Below are positions 20,777 through 28,456 of a stretch of 64,000 nucleotides of DNA, piece after piece (within the stretch, counting starts at the first letter, position 1; each line of letters begins with the position of its first letter). The stretch lies in contig NZ_AP024585.1 in assembly GCF_018323885.1 (NCBI RefSeq), positions 2,976,001 through 3,040,000 on the forward strand, in the 5' to 3' direction. A program made the translations under genes and the position numbers. Below the pieces are notes generated by a model. It was given only the letters and a program-made list of their open reading frames with translations, had not been told where the DNA came from and made no database searches. Source of the DNA: Citrobacter amalonaticus (GTDB taxonomy: Bacteria > Pseudomonadota > Gammaproteobacteria > Enterobacterales > Enterobacteriaceae).

Positions 20777-22048
20777 ATGAAAACTACAGTGAAACTGTCG
20801 TTCATGATGTTCGTTGAATGGTTTATCTGGGGAGCCTGGTTTGTTCCGCTCTGGCTCTGGTTGAGTAAAAGTGGTTTTACCGCCGGTGAGATTGGCTGGT
20901 CTTATGCCTGTACGGCGATCGCCGCAATTCTGTCGCCGATCCTCGTGGGCTCGCTGACCGACCGTTTCTTCTCGGCGCAAAAAGTGCTGGCAGTACTGAT
21001 GTTCGCCGGTGCGGTACTGATGTATTTTGCCGCTCAGCAGACGACGTTCGGTGGATTCTTCCCGCTGCTGCTGGCCTATTCGCTCACCTATATGCCAACC
21101 ATTGCGCTGACCAACAGCATCGCGTTTGCTAACGTGCCGGACGTGGAGCGTGACTTCCCGCGCATCCGCGTAATGGGCACCATCGGCTGGATTGCCTCTG
21201 GTCTCGCCTGTGGATTCCTGCCACAGATGCTGGGCTATAATGACATCTCGCCAACCAACATCCCGCTGCTGGTGACGGCGGCCAGCTCTGCGCTGCTGGG
21301 TGTGTTTGCCTTCTTTCTGCCGGATACCCCGCCGAAAAGCACCGGCAAGATGGACGTCAAAGTCATGCTGGGCCTGGATGCGCTGATCCTGCTGCGTGAT
21401 AAAAACTTCCTCGTCTTTTTCTTCTGCTCGTTCCTTTTCGCGATGCCACTGGCGTTCTATTACATCTTCGCCAATGGGTATCTGACCGAAGTGGGGATGA
21501 AAAACGCCACCGGCTGGATGACCCTCGGTCAGTTCTCCGAAATCTTCTTTATGCTGGCGCTGCCTTTCTTTACGAAACGCTTTGGTATTAAGAAGGTATT
21601 GCTACTTGGTCTTATCACCGCGGCGATCCGCTACGGCTTTTTCATCTACGGCAGCGCAGACGAATATTTCACCTATGCCCTGCTGTTCCTCGGTATTTTG
21701 CTGCACGGCGTGAGCTATGACTTTTATTACGTGACGGCATACATCTACGTCGATAAAAAAGCGCCAGTGCATATGCGTACCGCCGCACAGGGGTTGATTA
21801 CGCTCTGCTGTCAGGGCTTCGGCAGCCTGCTGGGCTACCGTCTCGGCGGCGTGATGATGGAAAAAATGTTTGCTTATCCGGAGCCGGTCAATGGCCTGAC
21901 CTTCAACTGGGCGGGCATGTGGACATTCGGGGCGGTGATGATCGCCGTGATAGCCCTACTATTCATGATTTTCTTTCGCGAATCGGACAAAGAAATTACC
22001 GCTATTGAAGTTCGCGAGACTGCGTTGACACAAGGGGAAGTAAAATGA
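20777..22048 (+). CDS. yegT: Putative nucleoside transporter YegT
   Basis: A 423-aa MFS protein of the nucleoside:H+ symporter family (NupG/XapB type) with 12 predicted helices. The start MKTTVKLSFMMFVEWFIWGAW is typical. The ATG at 20777 has AAGGA 7 nt upstream, so the in-frame ATG at 20762 is rejected. It is first of a yegTUV operon with a 4-bp overlap to yegU. An ADP-ribosylglycohydrolase and a sugar kinase beside it suggest uptake and breakdown of a nucleoside-like compound, but the substrate is not known. Confidence 0.93.
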   Translation: MKTTVKLSFMMFVEWFIWGAWFVPLWLWLSKSGFTAGEIGWSYACTAIAAILSPILVGSLTDRFFSAQKVLAVLMFAGAVLMYFAAQQTTFGGFFPLLLAYSLTYMPTIALTNSIAFANVPDVERDFPRIRVMGTIGWIASGLACGFLPQMLGYNDISPTNIPLLVTAASSALLGVFAFFLPDTPPKSTGKMDVKVMLGLDALILLRDKNFLVFFFCSFLFAMPLAFYYIFANGYLTEVGMKNATGWMTLGQFSEIFFMLALPFFTKRFGIKKVLLLGLITAAIRYGFFIYGSADEYFTYALLFLGILLHGVSYDFYYVTAYIYVDKKAPVHMRTAAQGLITLCCQGFGSLLGYRLGGVMMEKMFAYPEPVNGLTFNWAGMWTFGAVMIAVIALLFMIFFRESDKEITAIEVRETALTQGEVK

Positions 22049-23049
22049 AAGCAGAACGTATTCTCGGTGCTCTTTACGGGCAGGCGTTAGGGGATGCGAT
22101 GGGTATGCCGTCAGAACTGTGGCCAAGAACCCGCGTCAAAGCACACTTTGGCTGGATTGACCGCTTTCTGCCGGGCCCAAAAGAAAATAATGCGGCCTGT
22201 TATTTTGGCCGCGCAGAATTTACCGACGATACCTCAATGGCGCTCTGTCTGGCGGATGCTCTGCTGGAACGCGACGGCGAGATCGACCCGGACCTGATTG
22301 GACGGAACATTCTCGACTGGGCGTTGCGCTTTGACGCCTTCAATAAAAACGTTCTCGGGCCGACGTCGAAAATCGCCCTGAACGCGATTCGCGACGGGAA
22401 ACCGGTAGCAGAACTGGAGAATAACGGCGTCACCAACGGCGCGGCCATGCGCGTATCGCCATTGGGATGCCTGCTGCCCGCCCGCGATCTGGATGCGTTT
22501 ATTGAGGATATCGCGCTGGCCTCCAGCCCGACGCACAAATCCGATCTGGCTATCGCCGGTGCGGTGGTGGTGGCATGGGCGATTTCACGGGCGATTGAGG
22601 GTGATTCCTGGGCCGCAATTGTTGACTCGCTTCCCGCCATCGCCCTGCACGCCCAGCAAAAGCGCATTACTACGTTCAGCGCATCGCTTTGTGCGCGTCT
22701 GGAGATGGCGCTGAAAATTGTGCGTAATGCTGACGGAGCCGAAGCGGCCAGCGAACAGTTGTATCAAGTGATTGGCGCCGGAACCAGCACGATAGAATCG
22801 GTGGCCTGCGCCATCGCGATGGTCGAACTGGCGCAAACGGATCCCAATCGCTGCGCCATTTTGTGTGCCAACCTCGGCGGCGATACCGATACCATTGGAG
22901 CAATGGCAACGGCCATTTGCGGCGCGTTGCAGGGTATAGGTGCCATCAACCCGGTATGGAAACAAGAGCTGGATACGGTCAATCAGCTCGATTTCAGCCG
23001 CTATGCGACGGCGCTTGCTCGTCTGCGCCAACGTCGGGAGGCGTCATGA
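22045..23049 (+). CDS. yegU: ADP-ribosylglycohydrolase family protein YegU
   Basis: A 334-aa member of the DraG/ARH family. The N-terminal metal-binding TDDTSMA (about residues 60-66) and the C-terminal GGDTDTIGAMA motif supply the Mg-coordinating aspartates, so it looks catalytically competent. The fold releases ADP-ribose or related moieties; the true substrate is unknown. It overlaps yegT and yegV by 4 bp each (ATGA), which indicates translational coupling. Confidence 0.92.
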   Translation: MKAERILGALYGQALGDAMGMPSELWPRTRVKAHFGWIDRFLPGPKENNAACYFGRAEFTDDTSMALCLADALLERDGEIDPDLIGRNILDWALRFDAFNKNVLGPTSKIALNAIRDGKPVAELENNGVTNGAAMRVSPLGCLLPARDLDAFIEDIALASSPTHKSDLAIAGAVVVAWAISRAIEGDSWAAIVDSLPAIALHAQQKRITTFSASLCARLEMALKIVRNADGAEAASEQLYQVIGAGTSTIESVACAIAMVELAQTDPNRCAILCANLGGDTDTIGAMATAICGALQGIGAINPVWKQELDTVNQLDFSRYATALARLRQRREAS

Positions 23050-24011
23050 ACACTTCACGTTTAGCCGAACTGTTGCCGGGGTTAACGACCCGCCATCCGG
23101 TCACGGTTATCGGCGCGGCGGTCATCGATGTCATCGCTGATGCCTATGCCCTGCCCTGGCGCGGGTGTGACATTGAACTCAAACAGCAAGGCGTTAACGT
23201 CGGCGGCTGCGCGCTGAACATCGCCGTGGCGCTGAAACGGCTGGGTATTGATGCCGGTAACGCCCTGCCGCTGGGCCAGGGAGTATGGGCGGAGATCATT
23301 CGTAACCGGATGGCGAAAGAAGGGTTACACAGCCTCATCAAGACCACACAAGGTGATAACGGCTGGTGCCTTGCGCTGGTCGAACCGGATGGCGAGCGCA
23401 CGTTTATGTCATTCAGCGGCGTGGAGAACCAGTGGAATACCGACTGGCTGGCCCAGCTCACCATCCCACCTGACAGCCTGATTTATCTTTCGGGCTATCA
23501 ACTCTCCTCACCCTGCGGCGAGCTGTTGGTGCAGTGGCTGGAAGGGCTGGATCGCGTTATGCCGTTTATCGATTTTGGCCCGCGCATTGGCGATATTCCT
23601 GATGCACTGATGTCACGCATTCTGGCTTGTCGCCCTCTGGTGTCGCTCAATCGTCAGGAAGCCGAAATCGCGGCGGAGCGGTTTGGTCTCAGCCAGGATG
23701 TGGAAGACTTAGGTGCGCAATGGGTGAAGCAATTTTCTGCGCCGTTAATCGTGCGCCATGACAAAGAAGGCGCCTGGTACTTCAGCGCGCAATCTTCCGG
23801 ATGCGTACCCGCCTTCCCGACAACGGTCGTTGACACGATTGGCGCCGGTGACAGCCACGCGGGCGGCATGCTGGCCGGGCTGGCGTCGGGCTGGTCGCTG
23901 GCGGATGCCGTGCTGCTCGGCAACGCCGTGGCATCGTGGGTGGTAGGACATCGCGGCGGTGACTGTGCGCCGTTTCGCGAGGAGTTACTCCTCGCACACA
24001 AAGACGTATAA
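23046..24011 (+). CDS. yegV: PfkB-family sugar/nucleoside kinase YegV
   Basis: A 321-aa ribokinase-like enzyme. The N-terminal VNVGGCALNIAVAL motif and the C-terminal DTIGAGDSHAGG anion hole and catalytic Asp (about residues 258-269) are intact. The start is set by the ATGA overlap with yegU. Together with YegT and YegU it suggests a pathway that imports a nucleoside-like compound, hydrolyses it and phosphorylates the released sugar or nucleoside; this is inference. Its 3' end overlaps the convergent yegW by 27 bp. Confidence 0.92.
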   Translation: MNTSRLAELLPGLTTRHPVTVIGAAVIDVIADAYALPWRGCDIELKQQGVNVGGCALNIAVALKRLGIDAGNALPLGQGVWAEIIRNRMAKEGLHSLIKTTQGDNGWCLALVEPDGERTFMSFSGVENQWNTDWLAQLTIPPDSLIYLSGYQLSSPCGELLVQWLEGLDRVMPFIDFGPRIGDIPDALMSRILACRPLVSLNRQEAEIAAERFGLSQDVEDLGAQWVKQFSAPLIVRHDKEGAWYFSAQSSGCVPAFPTTVVDTIGAGDSHAGGMLAGLASGWSLADAVLLGNAVASWVVGHRGGDCAPFREELLLAHKDV

Positions 24012-24731
24012 ATCGCTTCGGCAGTAGCTGATGCTGTACTCGATGGGCCGCTGCTGTTGGTCAAGCGCTACCTGTTTGATCACCAGCACCGGCACTTTGC
24101 TGTCCATCTGGATATGCGACTGGAATTCAGCATCCGGCATCTTTGCACTCACCCGTGAGCGCGTGCGCTGGGGATGGATATGCTGGCTGCGGAAATAGTC
24201 GTACAGCGATATGCCAATTTCATCGGCATCATGAATAAGATGCGCGGGTACCCACGACTCCTCGATAGAAACCGCGTCCTCATCAACGTAGCGGATGCGC
24301 TTAAGCAGAAACACATCGCTGCCGGCGGCAATCGCCAGCTGTTGCGCCACCTCTTCCGGACACTTAACCACCCGTTTGTTGACCCATAAGGTGTCCGGTT
24401 TTTTCCCGCGCAGCACCACCTGTTGAGAAAACCCACGCGCCTCTTTCAGCGAATATTCAAAGATGTTGTTGATCTGCGTGCCGTAGCCGCGAGCACGCGT
24501 CACCACGCCTTCTTCTTCCAGCGCCTGCATCGCTTTGCGCACCGTGATGCGCGAAACGCCCGTTAACTGACTGAGATCGCGTTCGCCAGGCAAAATGTTG
24601 CCATGCGCAATCACACCACTGCGCACGGCATTTTTCACCGTTTCGGCAAACTTGATATACAGCGGGGTATTATCCACCGCTGAAATACGTTCGTTCAGTT
24701 GCGCGATAAGTTGAGTATGCGCTTGTTCCAT
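23985..24731 (-). CDS. yegW: GntR/HutC-family regulator YegW
   Basis: A 248-aa transcription factor. The N-terminal winged helix contains LPGERDLSQLTGVSRITVRKAM (start LPGERDLSQL, recognition helix VSRITVRKAM). The C-terminal effector domain is of UbiC/HutC type, with a pattern ending PIEYSISYCRSDLYVF. Its ligand is unknown; position suggests control of yegTUV. Met at 24731 corresponds to the E. coli start, and the upstream extension is not needed. Confidence 0.93.
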   Translation of the reverse strand: MEQAHTQLIAQLNERISAVDNTPLYIKFAETVKNAVRSGVIAHGNILPGERDLSQLTGVSRITVRKAMQALEEEGVVTRARGYGTQINNIFEYSLKEARGFSQQVVLRGKKPDTLWVNKRVVKCPEEVAQQLAIAAGSDVFLLKRIRYVDEDAVSIEESWVPAHLIHDADEIGISLYDYFRSQHIHPQRTRSRVSAKMPDAEFQSHIQMDSKVPVLVIKQVALDQQQRPIEYSISYCRSDLYVFVCEE

Positions 24732-24772
24732 GAGTCTTTTTCCTGACAGCCAGTCTGCTGCCAGTATATACG

Positions 24773-25573
24773 CTACCAATACGCGTGGAAATGATGAACC
24801 GGCCCGATGCCGTGTCCAACCTCCAGTGTGTCAGCCTGCGCGAGCGCCGCCGACAGCCAGACTTTCGCCTCCTGCACTGTCCCGGCCCAGTCAGCATGCC
24901 GTGGACGCAGCGCGGCCAGCGCCGCAGAGAGCGTACATCCGGTGCCGTGCGTGTTTTTGGTCATCACCCGCGGTGCGGTAAAGCGCTGCTCACCGGTCGC
25001 TGTAAAGAGCCAGTCAGGACTTTGTTCATCGTCCAGATGACCGCCTTTCATCAACACTGCGTCACAGCCCATCGCCAGCAACGCCCGCCCCTGTTCCAGC
25101 ATCTCTTGTTCTGTTCGTGCGTGCGGGCAATCCAGCAGCGCTGCCGCTTCAGGCAGATTGGGCGTAATGAGTGAAACCTGTGGCAACAGTCGCCTGCGCA
25201 ATGTCTCAACGGCGGAAGTCGACAATAACGGATCGCCACTTTTCGCCAGCATGACTGTGTCGAGTACGACATTCTGCACCTGATGGCGTTCCAGTCGCTC
25301 CGCCACCGCCTCAACGATATCGGTTTCCGCCAGCATACCGATTTTGGTGGTATCGATGCGCACATCGCTGAACACCGAATCAAGCTGGGCGGCGACAAAA
25401 TCCGGTTCAATGCGATACACCGACTGCACGCCGCGTGTATTCTGCGCCACCAGCGCGGTAATTACCGCACAGCCGTAAGCGCCGAGCGCCGAGAAGGTTT
25501 TCAGATCGGCCTGAATACCGGCGCCGCCGCTGGGATCGGTACCGGCAATGGTCAGTGCGTTAATCCGCTTCAT
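24773..25573 (-). CDS. thiD: Hydroxymethylpyrimidine/phosphomethylpyrimidine kinase ThiD
   Basis: A 266-aa ribokinase-like enzyme that phosphorylates HMP and HMP-P to HMP-PP for thiamine synthesis. Motifs are the N-terminal [18 protein letters not shown] (substrate and phosphate binding) and the C-terminal [13 protein letters not shown] anion hole. It overlaps thiM by 4 bp, so both are under the upstream TPP riboswitch. Confidence 0.96.
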   Translation of the reverse strand: MKRINALTIAGTDPSGGAGIQADLKTFSALGAYGCAVITALVAQNTRGVQSVYRIEPDFVAAQLDSVFSDVRIDTTKIGMLAETDIVEAVAERLERHQVQNVVLDTVMLAKSGDPLLSTSAVETLRRRLLPQVSLITPNLPEAAALLDCPHARTEQEMLEQGRALLAMGCDAVLMKGGHLDDEQSPDWLFTATGEQRFTAPRVMTKNTHGTGCTLSAALAALRPRHADWAGTVQEAKVWLSAALAQADTLEVGHGIGPVHHFHAYW

Positions 25574-26358
25574 GCTGCGACCTCCGCATCCAGGGTGTAG
25601 AGCGCATCAAGAAAGGCCGGAAGAAAACTGCCGGGTCCGTGACAGATTTTGCTGGCGTGCTGTCCTGCCAGTTTCATCCATCCACAGGCGGACGCGATGT
25701 TTTCGATCCGGTTTCCGGGTAGCGCGCAGCTGGCGGCGACCACGGCAGAAAGCGCACAGCCAGTGCCCACGACTTTCGTCATCAGCGGATCGCCGCCGGT
25801 GACGCTCAGAGTGCGCTCGCCGTCGGTGATGTAATCCACTTCGCCGGTGACTACCACAACAGCGCCGGTGTGGCGTGCCAGAATCTGCGCCGCCGGCAGA
25901 GCCGTTGCAACCGGGTCGGTAGCATCCACTCCACGCCCGCCAGCGCTTTCACCGGCTAACGCCAGGATCTCAGAGGCGTTACCGCGAATGGCAGCCGGTG
26001 TTAAGGCAAGGAGTTCTAGGCAGAAACGGCGACGGTATTCAAGCGCGCCTACGGCAACCGGGTCCAGTGTCCATGGAGTTTTGGCGCTGTTTGCCTGCTC
26101 AACCGCCGCCCGCATTGCATGTGCACGCGGTTGTGTCAACGTGCCGACGTTGATGAGCAACGCGCTGGCAAGGGCTGCAAACTGGCGAGCTTCTTCGGGC
26201 TCAATCACCATCGCCGGAGAAGCCCCCAGCGCCAGTAGCGTATTGGCGGTAAAACTCTGCACGACGTCATTGGTCATACAATGTGTTAACGGAGAAAGGG
26301 TACGAAAATCTTGTAAGGTACGAACCGCATGTTCGCGGCTGTGCAGGTCAGGCTGCAT
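25570..26358 (-). CDS. thiM: Hydroxyethylthiazole kinase ThiM
   Basis: A 262-aa thiazole salvage kinase. [20 protein letters not shown] near the N-terminus and [14 protein letters not shown] at about 190-203 are the family signatures. The ATG at 26358 gives the family length and has AGGAG 6 nt upstream. The longer frame to 26391 would run into the riboswitch expression platform and is rejected. Confidence 0.95.
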   Translation of the reverse strand: MQPDLHSREHAVRTLQDFRTLSPLTHCMTNDVVQSFTANTLLALGASPAMVIEPEEARQFAALASALLINVGTLTQPRAHAMRAAVEQANSAKTPWTLDPVAVGALEYRRRFCLELLALTPAAIRGNASEILALAGESAGGRGVDATDPVATALPAAQILARHTGAVVVVTGEVDYITDGERTLSVTGGDPLMTKVVGTGCALSAVVAASCALPGNRIENIASACGWMKLAGQHASKICHGPGSFLPAFLDALYTLDAEVAA

Positions 26359-26400
26359 GGTTACGCTCCTGCCCGCGCGAAGAAGGGACACGAGCAGTGT

Positions 26401-26484
26401 CTGACTTCCCTACGCTGGCATTATCCAGATCAGGTGGTACGGGTATTTCTCAGCCCTTCGTGAAAAGGGGCACCCCGAGTCATT
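26401..26484 (-). promoter_or_regulatory. TPP riboswitch of thiMD
   Basis: A THI-box aptamer read on the minus strand: ACTCGGGGTGCCC, CTGAGAAATACCC, then ACCTGATCTGGATAATGCCAGCGTAGGGAAGT in pieces (26432-26401). The core CUGAGA and the GAUCUGGAUAAUGCCAGCGUAGGGA pyrophosphate helix are intact. About 40 nt separate it from the thiM ATG, including the AGGAG. This suits translational repression by sequestering the ribosome site, as in E. coli thiM. Confidence 0.95.
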
Positions 26485-26523
26485 AACGAAATTTTTCTGC
26501 GTGACGGTCAGGTCACTCGCGTG

Positions 26524-26551
26524 ATGATACCCTCACTGCCCCGATTTGTAA
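26524..26551 (-). promoter_or_regulatory. thiMD promoter
   Basis: TTACAA (26551-26546), a 16-bp spacer and TATCAT (26529-26524) on the minus strand would start transcription near 26516. That is about 30 nt ahead of the riboswitch aptamer. Confidence 0.45.
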
Positions 26552-26601
26552 CCCTTTCGCTACTCTGCATTTACCTGTTCAGCCTGAACATCAATAGTGA
26601 A

Positions 26602-26622
26602 AGCCGCCACCCGCACGGCGGC
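26602..26622 (-). terminator. Possible terminator after the lipoprotein/small-ORF pair
   Basis: The minus strand reads GCCGCCGTGCGGGTGGCGGC followed by TTTCAC: a GCCGCC/GGCGGC stem with a short T run, 10 bp after the stop of the 38-aa ORF. The T run is weak. Confidence 0.5.
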
Positions 26623-26631
26623 AATATCCTC

Positions 26632-26748
26632 TTATACCGCGTCAACCATTGGTTGGGCATGAGCAACGGCTTGTTGTGCCTGCGCAATATCAGAAGCATC
26701 TGCGGAAAAGGACGTTAGCGGAATAAGCGCTAACAGATAATTTCTCAT
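26632..26748 (-). CDS. Small ORF (38 aa) translationally coupled to the lipoprotein gene
   Basis: Not recognised. The ATG overlaps the TGA of the upstream lipoprotein gene (AATGAG), the usual sign of coupled translation. The product begins MRNYLLALIPLTSFSADASD, which looks like a short secretion signal with possible cleavage after SFSA. It continues with an Ala/Gln-rich tail (IAQAQQAVAHAQ). A GC-rich hairpin follows the stop. It could be a small exported partner of the lipoprotein or a chance frame; length alone gives weak support. Confidence 0.45.
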   Translation of the reverse strand: MRNYLLALIPLTSFSADASDIAQAQQAVAHAQPMVDAV

Positions 26749-27179
26749 TTCGCCCACCCCAAAAACTGTCTCTGTTCGTTCAGCACGGCTAACCGTCCGT
26801 TGGTGTACACGACAAAATAGTGCAACCCTTGTTGATAGACTGTCGCTTTTTCCTCTTTCTCGATAACCGCAGCATGAGCTCCATCAATATCAAGCCCGGT
26901 GCTCACCTTTTTAATTTCCATGCCTTCAAAGTGATATATGTTTTTTTTCTTTGCCGCCTGAGCGTGTTGCTTTACCGCTTCACGTGCATTCACATACGCG
27001 TTTTGCTCCGCGTTATTGATAATCATCTGTTGATTAGACTGTTCTACCTGATAGCAGACATCACGACTGACGCCTTTGGCTTCACAGCGCGCCAGGCGCT
27101 GCTCTTCCGACACACAGCCGGACAGAATACTGACAACCAAAAGCGAAAATACCGCCTTTTTTATAGTTAACTGTTTCAT
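26745..27179 (-). CDS. Hypothetical lipoprotein (144 aa)
   Basis: I do not recognise the family. From Met at 27179 the product has a lipoprotein signal (KK at 7-8, hydrophobic 9-19, lipobox LSGC, Cys 22). The +2 residue is Val, so outer-membrane sorting is expected. The mature part has two more Cys (EARCEAKGVSRDVCYQ gives CEAKGVSRDVC spacing), a Gln/Asn/Ala-rich helical stretch, and a C-terminal beta-like segment ending QFLGWAK. Earlier in-frame Mets (27197, 27194, 27188) lack a ribosome site; so, largely, does 27179 (a GGTG 9 nt upstream). The neighbourhood is AT-rich, suggesting an acquired gene. Confidence 0.75.
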   Translation of the reverse strand: MKQLTIKKAVFSLLVVSILSGCVSEEQRLARCEAKGVSRDVCYQVEQSNQQMIINNAEQNAYVNAREAVKQHAQAAKKKNIYHFEGMEIKKVSTGLDIDGAHAAVIEKEEKATVYQQGLHYFVVYTNGRLAVLNEQRQFLGWAK

Positions 27180-27259
27180 CACTGCCATCACCATCATTAA
27201 TTAACAAAATAATATCACCCTGCAAAAGCAGCGTGTTTTTATATCACTATTTAGTGCGC

Positions 27260-27288
27260 AGAATATTTAGGCCGCTTTCATCTGTCAA
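27260..27288 (-). promoter_or_regulatory. Promoter of the hypothetical lipoprotein gene
   Basis: A perfect TTGACA (27288-27283), a 17-bp spacer and TATTCT (27265-27260) on the minus strand give a start near 27253 and a 5' UTR of about 73 nt. The box quality suggests the gene is transcribed on its own. Confidence 0.65.
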
Positions 27289-27589
27289 TATAATTTAGGG
27301 AAATTAAGATCAAATAACTTAGAGGATGCATGACACCAGGATAAATCCGAAGAAAATAGTTATTCTCCGTCTTCAAATTTGCAATTAATTAACGTAACAA
27401 ATACAAAAGACTAATGTCATCAAAACGATGATTCTTAATAGCTATTCAGCGTGTTTTCCATGATCTTTATCAATATTGACAATTCAGGAATAATCCATAG
27501 TTTTATTTCAATCTGTTTATATGTTGACATTAATTAATTGTTATAGCTAGACAATTCTCAACAACATCGTCTGTAATACGTATTTAAAA

Positions 27590-27712
27590 ATGAGCCTCCG
27601 GATAGTGAAGTTAATTATTTTTCATTTTTTCCTGCACACCCTTATTATCAGTGCGGGTTTTATTGCAGGCGTGATGTACGCTGAACGTCTGCATTTTTGC
27701 ATATGGGGCTAA
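27590..27712 (+). CDS. Possible small membrane protein (40 aa)
   Basis: Not recognised. The frame starts MSLRIVKLIIFHFFLHTLII, continues with SAGFIAGVMYAE, and ends HFCIWG before TAA. This is one 20-25-residue hydrophobic helix after a basic N-terminus. No good Shine-Dalgarno precedes the ATG, and the upstream TTGACA at 27524 lacks a matching -10, so expression is doubtful. Composition fits the AT-rich surroundings, where hydrophobic codons arise by chance. Confidence 0.25.
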   Translation: MSLRIVKLIIFHFFLHTLIISAGFIAGVMYAERLHFCIWG

Positions 27713-27917
27713 TCCACTGTTAGCCTGTGTTCCGAAAGGCATCGCCCCTCTCCCCGTATTTGGCGATTTTCTTCTATAGTACATGTCAGACTAATAAATT
27801 TTACATTTTTTACGAATTTTTCGGGAATCTAACAAACCCGCGCTTGTCAGTTATCATGAAGGCCGGGAAAGATACACGACTGATTTTGAGGGTCCTAACA
27901 GTGGAGAGCGTAGAAGT

Positions 27918-28244
27918 ATGAAGAATAAATTGGTGGTAGGCGCGCTGCTGCTCGCATCCAGCGCGGTCTGGGCCGCACCAGCTACAGCCGTCCCCGCGAA
28001 GGGGATTGATCAATATGAACTCAGTGGTTTCATCGCCGACTTTACCCACTTCAAGCCTGGCGATACGGTGCCAGAGATGTATCGCACTGACGAGTACACC
28101 ATCAAACAGTGGAATCTGCGTAATTTACCTGCGCCAGATGCCGGGACACACTGGACCTACATGGGCGGTGCCTATGTGCTGATCAATGACGCTGACGGTA
28201 AAATTATTAAAGCTTACGACGGCGAGATTTTCTATCATCGTTGA
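27918..28244 (+). CDS. rcnB: Periplasmic nickel/cobalt homeostasis protein RcnB
   Basis: A 108-aa RcnB (YohN) with a Sec signal (MKNKLVVGALLLASSAVWA, cleavage near 19/20). The conserved mature region includes YELSGFIADFTHFKPGD, PEMYRTDEYTIKQWNLRNLP and a C-terminal YDGEIFYHR. In E. coli it modulates Ni/Co efflux by RcnA. Here neither rcnA nor rcnR is beside it, so partner genes must be elsewhere or absent. It has lost a few residues after the signal peptide relative to E. coli (112 aa). Confidence 0.9.
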   Translation: MKNKLVVGALLLASSAVWAAPATAVPAKGIDQYELSGFIADFTHFKPGDTVPEMYRTDEYTIKQWNLRNLPAPDAGTHWTYMGGAYVLINDADGKIIKAYDGEIFYHR

Positions 28245-28251
28245 GGTTCGC

Positions 28252-28270
28252 CCCCCTCGGGCTGAGGGGG
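28252..28270 (+). terminator. Hairpin after rcnB
   Basis: A 7-bp CCCCCTC/GAGGGGG stem with a 5-nt loop starts 8 bp after the rcnB stop. No T run follows, so it may be a transcript-end stabiliser rather than a strong intrinsic terminator. Confidence 0.4.
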
Positions 28271-28456
28271 AATCCAACGCTTATTTTATCGTTAAGGTCA
28301 TCAGGATAACCCCGCACAGACGGTCAGATTTAAGAAGAACGCCCACGTTATTCAGTGGCTCTGCATAACTCAGATAGCGTTATTCAAATTAGATATTCAC
28401 CACACCGATATAAAATCAATGCGGTGAATAGAAAGAATAAAACCGATTAGCCGAAA

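Larger units (their letters stand above)
27180..27917. other. AT-rich intergenic region, 738 bp
   Basis: Visibly richer in A+T than all flanking genes, with runs such as TTAATTAATTG and ATTTTTTACGAATTTTTC. It holds the lipoprotein promoter at its left end and the upstream region of rcnB at its right end. One possible 40-codon frame is listed separately. I see no tRNA, transposase remnant or clear terminal inverted repeat. In E. coli rcnR and rcnA occupy this position. Confidence 0.7.

Noticed and set aside
26521..26718. 65-codon plus-strand frame beginning MMIPSLPRF
   Set aside because: It crosses the thiMD promoter, the hairpin and the antisense of the 38-aa coupled ORF. It has no ribosome site.
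27524..27553. TTGACA in the AT-rich region as a promoter
   Set aside because: No good -10 lies 16-18 bp downstream (best is TAGACA at 18 bp). In such AT-rich DNA a chance hexamer is likely.
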